This document shows positions 57,200-64,000 of a stretch of DNA of 64,000 bases, in pieces. Positions within the stretch are counted from its first letter, which is position 1; every line of letters begins with the position of its first letter. The DNA is from Amoeboaphelidium protococcarum. Taxonomy: Eukaryota > Aphelidiomycota > Aphelidea. Below the pieces are notes generated by a model. That model was given only the letters and a program-made list of their open reading frames with translations. It searched no databases and had not been told where the DNA came from. The stretch is from NCBI GenBank assembly GCA_023515745.1, contig JALECJ010000007.1:806001-870000 (forward strand). Reading direction: 5' to 3'. A program made the position numbers and the translations under genes.

Positions 57200-59960
57200 A
57201 TGCGTACAATTGAACCGACGTAATCAGAGTTGAAGAGTTTCGAGGTAGGCATTGATAACCGTGTTAGATTCAATTTAACCATGATTCTTCCAAACTTGTG
57301 TGTAGATTGTCGAATCAAAGCTGAAACAATCAAGATTTCAAACCGAAATAACGAGCGATTCAGTAAAGGAGTACGTGGCTTAGTAAGCTGATGGTGGATG
57401 GTTCCCTGGATATTTTGAGCGCTATTTTCATCATGGCATCTGCAAGAATCATGAAACGTATGTTGGTCATGACAGCCGGCTTGGTTATATTGCTATTTCT
57501 TTCATTTACGACTAGTCGCTCGGACTTGATTTTTACCGTGTTATTGTCAGAACATCGTTGAGTTGCGAGGCTTTCGTAGTGGATGCTAGTTAAATGCAGA
57601 TCAAGAAGAAGAAGAGTAGTTCCAGAGCGTAACATATCTTGTAAGCAAGTATTGGTCAATTCATGGCTGAATATTGTGCCAAGATTATATCGAATTGCGA
57701 AATTGATAGTTCAAGAGATCAGCTGGAATTTACGAATGAAGTCGATGCTGGTGCCATCGCGGCGTCACTCAAACAAGTGAATTACTTGGCAATCGCTCCG
57801 TACTTGCTCAATTATGAATCAAATGTTTACCCACAGCGCATTGAACTTGATGTTATTCCAGTGTTTGAAAATGAAGATCATGTCAACTCTGCAACTTACA
57901 GTCTGTTTAATGATCTGATGGGGAAACGCGTTCAATCTCAATACGAATCTTTCGATAGCTTGATGTCATCCAGTTCCAAGTCGCTGTCCAATTCCAAAGC
58001 CTCCTCTGTTAATGAGCAGAAGCGTGCTAGAATCTTGGACGAAATATACAACAATGAGCTGAATTATCTGCAGCGATTGAAGATCTTGGAGTTTGATTTC
58101 AAGCAGGGACTGATCAAAGCCGAAATCATGACTATGGCTGAAGTTAATGAGATTATGCCCAAGAAGCTGCCTCACTTTATTGCCTTCCATGAGAAGATGA
58201 TAGAAGCTATCAAGACCGGAATTGAACAGAATAACATTGCTTCATAGCTTGAGCCTTTGATGAAAGATTTAGCCATGTATGAGGCGTATGGTAAGGATTA
58301 GAAGTAGGTAGCGAGAGCACTAACCAGGACTAGATTGGATAATCAGGCTCTAAACTAGTTCTTAGCATCAGTATCAAAGTAAAAGCACGTAGAGCGACGT
58401 GACATTGATGATATTATGATTGAACCTGTGCAAAAAATACCACGTTACGCGTTGTTGTTTAAAGAATTGCTCCGGTATACAGATATGGCGTCGGAAGAGT
58501 ATGGCAAGATTGAGAGTCTGATCAAGTAGTTTGATGAAGTGGCTAAAGCCATTAATAGAGCTGTTGCCGAGCAGGAAGGCATGTTGTAGATTCATCAGTT
58601 ACAATAGTCAATCTAGAATTGCCCACCCGAAATTATCAGTGCCTCTAGGAAGATTATCGGAACTTTTGCAATCTCTGAGATTTGCTTTCAACAGCAGGAT
58701 ATTCCTATGGCTGGTATATTATACTTGATGAGCGACTCTATTCTTGTCACTCAAGTGTAGAAAGTAAAGAAGAGTGCAAAGGAAAGTGGCTCCAATGAGA
58801 GTTTTGTGGCCTTCTATGAATATAAGGATTGTATCATCACAAGCTTGGATTAAGAGCAGCATGCTGGCGGTATCAGAGTAGAGGCGTTCACGGACAGGCA
58901 GCGGAGCAGGGTGAGTAAGAGTCCTGTGATTTAGTAAAAAGACAGTGCTGATAGTTGGAGAAACGTGTAAAACTGTACCTTCTTTTGCAAACAATTTTAG
59001 GTTGTGGATATCGAGAAATTCTTATCTGCATACAGAGCCCAGCTGTAGCTGAAGTATCCAATATAGACTTTTAAGGATTGTGTAACAATGGTATATCAGG
59101 GTGACGACAATTATGAAATCGTTTCGCACATTGCAAAGACTGAAGGTAAAGCGATTAGTGCAGTAGCTCCAAAATCTTAAATTGCTTTAATTTACACTGA
59201 CAATGTGAGCCGTGTATCCAAGTCGCTTGCTTAAATTGCGGATCGATATGAGTACATTGGTGTGATAGAAGGCCATGCTGAAAAGTTTAGAATGCTTGTC
59301 GGGTAGAGAGGACACGGATTTGAAGATGTCAGCAATACTACTTGCCTATTTACTACTGAATTTTGGTGGAGTAATGTGGACGATTTTACCTCTCTGCTTT
59401 AGAACAATATTAAATACCTGTACAACTCAAGTAAGCGTAACGATTTGGATAAGTTGAAGTGTGATGAAGCTGTGAGACAGAAGCGACTGCACCAATTGGC
59501 ATGGCAGTTTGGGAAGTTGAAGAAATCCCTTGATCTTCCGCCAGCTATGGACACTTATACGCTGACGCGGGCATTTAGTGTCTTGCGCACCAGAAGAGAT
59601 TCGGTCAATACTGGAATCCAGTCCTCCGAAGGTACTTGGTCTCAGAATTAGAGCTTATAGGGATCTCATCAATCATGCAATCCCTACCTTGTTGACAAGT
59701 CTGATTCGATGAGCATAAAAAGTGTTGCCATGTTCCCGCGTCTGTCCCTCACCAAGACCGTTAAACACCGCGTCACTGCTAGTAGAGAGTCTATTCTGTC
59801 TTTCATGCAGCCTAATCACAAGTCTGTGCCAGCCTCAAGAAGATAGAGTCAGAGGAGTGATAAGTCTGATGAGAAGCCGAACATGTTCTCCTGCCCATCT
59901 TCACCTATGAATGATGAAAGCACTGACAAGAACGCGATCCGCAAGTCTTGCGAAATTTGA
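57200..59960 (+). CDS. RhoGEF (DH-PH) with RapGAP-like N-terminal region
   Basis: Activates a Rho-family GTPase. Exon 1 is 57200-57244 and exon 2 starts at 57306 (61-base intron); the frame then runs to TGA at 59,960, giving 899 residues. A further 90-base, in-phase GT-AG segment (58,911-59,000, donor GTGAGT, acceptor TTTTAG) may be an intron; splicing it would give 869. Residues ~50-130 (GGWFPGYFERYFHHG, YVGHDSRLGYIAISF, YRVIVRTS) resemble the first part of a RapGAP domain. The DH domain starts at RARILDEIYNNELNYLQRL (about 255) and includes EPVQKIPRYALLFKELLRYT. A PH-like domain follows. The C-terminus is Ser-rich. I see no RapGAP catalytic Asn segment. Confidence 0.85.
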
Positions 59961-60131
59961 ATTGTCCTGTTAAATGTCGTAAGCGATACTTGTGATGATT
60001 ATAAAGATTATAGAAGAAATTGTTTTGATTAATTTTGACTTGCTTTATTTTTCTATTCCAGACTTTGACAGCCTTTGGACTGTATTTCGAGTGACTCGTG
60101 GTCTCTCATTGATTTCTCTTAGCAACGCAAA

Positions 60132-62012
60132 ATGGGCAAAAAAGCATCAGGTAGGATAAGAAAGAGATTCAATCCGATTAAACGCGTCAATCCGGATAAG
60201 GATTCCACCAGCTAACTGAGTGACAATGCAAGTGATATTGTAAAGATTAGGAGTCACCTTCTGTCTGGCAGTGAGGCTGCGATTGGCGAGGCTTTGTCCA
60301 ATCTGGTGACAGCTTGTGAGAATCACGGGAATGTCAAGCCTATAGTAAAGCATGGAGTTTTGAATTGGTTGATAGAAGCTGTATCATCATCTTAAATTGT
60401 GGAAGCAGTATCTATTAAGTGTCTCTAATCTTTACACGCTTTGGCCAGTCTTCCATAGGAGGCACCTATTAAGTAACTGCTGGATGCTGATATTCATTCT
60501 GTGTTGCATGGCATACTGAAAGCATCGCAGAATGATATAGTATTGGAGTATAGTGTGAAGATATTGGTAGAGCTATGCTATGCTGTAGAGAATTCTTACG
60601 CGTTGATAGATGAACGTACTTTACTGGAAATGATGTAGAGAACGTAGAATCAGATTATAATTGGTTCCATCTTAGAACTGTTAATGCTCAATTGCTAGAC
60701 TAAATAAGAGTACTCTGAGCTAGTGAACACCTCATTACATGACATGCGCAGTAAAGTTGATCAACAACAACGCGTCCTACTTGAATGTTGTATAATTGAA
60801 AACTTGTGCCACGCCGAGACTTATCCATCAAATGTTTAGTTATCAGTGGAATAGTTTCTTAACTTCTTACATGAGCAGTTTAGTGAAATTTAGAACGTGC
60901 ATAAATTTAGTAATTTGTGCCCGGTATTTGAATATTTGACTGACCTATTTGAGTCTAATGAGGGTGAAGAGTTGGACGAGGAAGAGGTTGTTGATGATAT
61001 GGAAGACGACGATATGATAAACTAGGATGAGGTAATGATTGATAATGTTGAAGATGCTGCGATTGTAAAGATTGTCGACGGGGGACTTGTCGATTACTTG
61101 CGCTCTTCATTGATTAGTTCTAAATTATTCTATAGTGTGTTGAGTAGCCTTACATCTCAAGAGGTGCTAGTGGATATGAAGTCTTTATGTACGTTGACTA
61201 GTTTCATCTGCAGTTTACTCAGTGACGCGTAGAGCATCAAATTGGATCAGAAAATTCTTCTGGAAACACTAAATAGTATTTCTTAAGTTTTAAGTTCTGT
61301 CTAGGAAGTTTAGACGAAAGTTTTGGTACTGCTTTGTTACTCTGAGGTATGTTCCGTTATTAGCGCGCATTTGCTTTCTATTGGAGGTTCTACATCTAGC
61401 GATTAAGTAACTAGTCAATTGCTGTTGGTGTTTGAGAGCTTATACTAACTGACTGTATCAGAAGATTTGAACAACTATAATACTAATCGCTCAATGAGCT
61501 AGATTGTTTTGGCAATAAGAACTAATCTCATTTCACTGTTAGATGTAATTGTCTAGTCGCCATGTCTGAATGAATAGCAGTTGAAGTGTATCTCGTTATT
61601 TATGGTCAACTGCATTGAATCATAGGTCGGCTCTGGTAATTCCACTCAAGTTTCTCAATACTCTCCCACTGTTCTCAGTGAGGTTATCAACGCGTTCATA
61701 GACTTGTATGGGCCTGATACGTACAACTAGTTTTATGCTGATAATATTTGCTTACACAAGAAGTTGAAAGCTCTCTCTGGCACGATTAAAGCTAGAGTGA
61801 AAGCTATAAATCCAAGATAGTCGAACGCGTCTAATTATCAGGAGTAGTTAAGCTGTCAGGTGGCGTAAGATTTATAGTTGTCAGATATGACTGTGTTGGA
61901 TTATGTGGCTCAAGCAGTGGACGTTGATTACCGCAATGCTAGATTGAGATTGTCTGAGATGCACTAGAATTTGGTGAGATTTCTAAAGTACAAGGACTAG
62001 CAATTGAAGTGA
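60132..62012 (+). CDS. SYO1: Symportin Syo1/HEATR3-like
   Basis: Co-import chaperone for ribosomal proteins uL18 (Rpl5) and uL5 (Rpl11) into the nucleus. One exon, 626 residues, all-helical ARM/HEAT repeats. The basic head MGKKASGRIRKRFNPIKR could act as a nuclear localisation signal, and an acidic loop follows mid-protein (EELDEEEVVDDMEDDD, about 280-295), as in known Syo1. The C-terminal AINAFIDLYGPDTY-like segment (VINAFIDLYGPDTYNQFY) and NARLRLSEMHQNLVRFLKYKD fit the family's conserved end. The frame downstream of its TGA stays open for 68 more codons. Confidence 0.82.
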
Positions 62013-62391
62013 GATAAACTTGAATATTAATAGATACTGAATCAATGCTATCAACAATATACTAATGACTTTAATGGTATATATATAGCTTGGCACTTGA
62101 CAACTATGGTTTCTGTAAAGAACGCCTTTTAATAGGAAGACTATTGCTCTGTTTCACTATTAAACGCGCTTGTTTCAGAACTTTCAACTGCTACGAGAGA
62201 CGCCGTTTAATGAACTTTGATCACCACTAGTCACATATCCATCTGTTTTCTCTAGAGAAATCGCCTCTCAAATAAACTGAAATGTAGTATGAAAAGAGAC
62301 TATACAAGTCTCTTCGGCTTTAATAAAAGTTAAGTCATGAGTCGTGTGACTAAAACTGTGATATGTACTTTAGATAGTCAGCCAGTTCATC
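62013..62391. other. Convergent 3' region between SYO1 and a small membrane-protein gene
   Basis: Directly after the SYO1 TGA the same frame stays open to a TGA near 62,217 and reads fairly protein-like (QQILNQCYQQYTND; ALVSELSTATRDA). It may be chance, a readthrough extension or an exon of something else. The rest is AT-rich. Confidence 0.35.
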
Positions 62392-62943
62392 TCAATCGTT
62401 TGCATCTGGTTCCCAGGTGGCATCGACGAAATATTCTTCGCTATCATGGTCTGACTTAACTGCATCCAATTTGTAGAATGGTTAAACTGACTAGTAAGAA
62501 AAGTTAAAGAGTATCTATGATTATACAACTGGTTCGTGTTAAACATCAATGCTGGACATGCTTGAAGAAATATTGGTTGATTACCAAAACGCTTGTACTT
62601 GGTTATCTTAACGCGACTAAAATGTTAAATTAAATAAAGAATGCTCAAAAGAAGATATTTACACGCCAATAAGCTGTCGGACTCCTGACTTATACAATTC
62701 AACAACTAGTACAGGATGTCTTACTAGAAATAATGGTGAGTAATAGCTGAAAGAACGAGGATAATCCTCTGAGGAAATTGATGAAACGTTGTACTTTACG
62801 CCCCAATCAACAAGAACTGGAGCCCTTAACAATACCATACAGCTTGCAGAAAGGATAAGGCAAAGTAAAAATAAACTCAAAACTATTGATGAACAACTTG
62901 CCAATTTAAGTGCAAGGCTAAATTTACGCGATCTCTGAATCAA
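62392..62943 (-). CDS. Small single-pass membrane protein, 5' end unresolved
   Basis: An open frame of about 184 codons ends at TGA (62,392). It has a strong hydrophobic segment (IVLSLFLLCLILSASCMVLL) near the N-terminus, then a polar domain including VDWGVKYNVSSISSEDY and HPVLVVELYKSGVRQLIG, and ends EYFVDATWEPDAND. There is no upstream ATG: the frame opens from a TTG near 62,943, and the first ATG is at 62,836-62,838, inside the hydrophobic segment. A short 5' exon probably exists. It is likely a type II membrane or secreted protein. Family unknown. Confidence 0.48.
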
Positions 62944-62995
62944 TAATCTATATACAGTTTTAATGAATGAACAGCTTGATTATTACTCGTTTATA

Positions 62996-63100
62996 GTGCC
63001 AATTGTCGCGTCGGTTGCCGGCCAATAGAAAGACCGCGCGAATCGATCGTGTTCTTTCAAAGTGCCGCGTCCAATTGGCAGAACTTTTTCTTATTGCCAC
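62996..63100. promoter_or_regulatory. CCAAT-containing promoter region of BiP
   Basis: Three CCAAT boxes lie within 90 bases (near 63,000, 63,024 and 63,071), some in GCCAAT or CCAATTGG context, in a GC-rich block 100-200 bases before the BiP ATG. CCAAT is part of ER-stress elements in other eukaryotes, but the CCACG half is not clear here. Confidence 0.35.
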
Positions 63101-63195
63101 TCGTGTACTCTTGAGAAATAGTTTGCTACTTTCATTTTATCGATTTCTCTCCCCATTTAAACTTGGATTGAAAACAATTAAATAGCGCTATTAGA

Positions 63196-64000
<805 letters not shown>

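Overview
This window comes from a compact nuclear genome that reads TAA and TAG as glutamine and keeps TGA as the only stop. Read that way, about 35 genes become full-length, mostly single-exon reading frames. They include an ABCE1 of 602 residues, a glycine decarboxylase of 997 and a complete 1,250-residue transposase. The rest carry short GT-AG introns, mostly 28-90 bases. The gene set points to an early-branching relative of Fungi with amoeboid motility: a chitinase with CBM19-like modules, a Tvp18 Golgi protein, Spt20, a KDZ transposon, SCAR/WAVE, a short alpha-actinin and a RhoGEF. An aphelid of the Amoeboaphelidium kind would fit. That is an inference from gene content and genetic code; no taxonomic marker is present.

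Layout. 0.8-6.4 kb: ribosome-recycling ATPase ABCE1, alpha-actinin and an NmrA-like gene (copy 1). 6.6-8 kb: a secreted protein with a Ulp1-type catalytic pattern. 8.4-12.3 kb: a Ser/Gln-rich protein and the mRNA export adaptor Yra1/ALYREF, which has one unusually long intron. 12.9-16.6 kb: a KDZ-type transposase with a C-terminal Ulp1-like peptidase. 16.9-20.3 kb: small unknown genes and an HMG-box protein with five exons. 21-24.3 kb: chitinase, a small unknown gene and NmrA-like copy 2, an inverted duplicate of copy 1. 24.5-33.3 kb: glycine decarboxylase, SCAR/WAVE and two secreted Pro/Gln-rich proteins. 33.6-44.3 kb: Spt20, a cyclic nucleotide phosphodiesterase, a two-RRM protein and GSK3. 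45.3-57 kb: TVP18, ETF-beta, asparaginyl-tRNA synthetase (with an in-frame TGA), APS kinase, a tandem DUF6506-like protein, a MAU2/Scc4-like protein, an MBOAT acyltransferase, a Pol III subunit and the KDEL receptor. 57.2-64 kb: a DH-PH RhoGEF with a RapGAP-like N-terminus, symportin Syo1, a small membrane protein and the start of BiP/Kar2.

Functionally this is mostly housekeeping: translation, secretion, the actin cytoskeleton and mitochondrial metabolism. BiP and the KDEL receptor both serve the ER, while alpha-actinin, SCAR and the RhoGEF all act on actin. There are no operons, and neighbours share no obvious pathway. The most interesting items are the genetic code and its internal proof from the duplicated genes, the TGA inside an essential synthetase, the KDZ-Ulp1 transposon, and a secreted protein sharing that transposon's protease motif. 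All translations and comparisons were made by eye, without alignment software or database searches.
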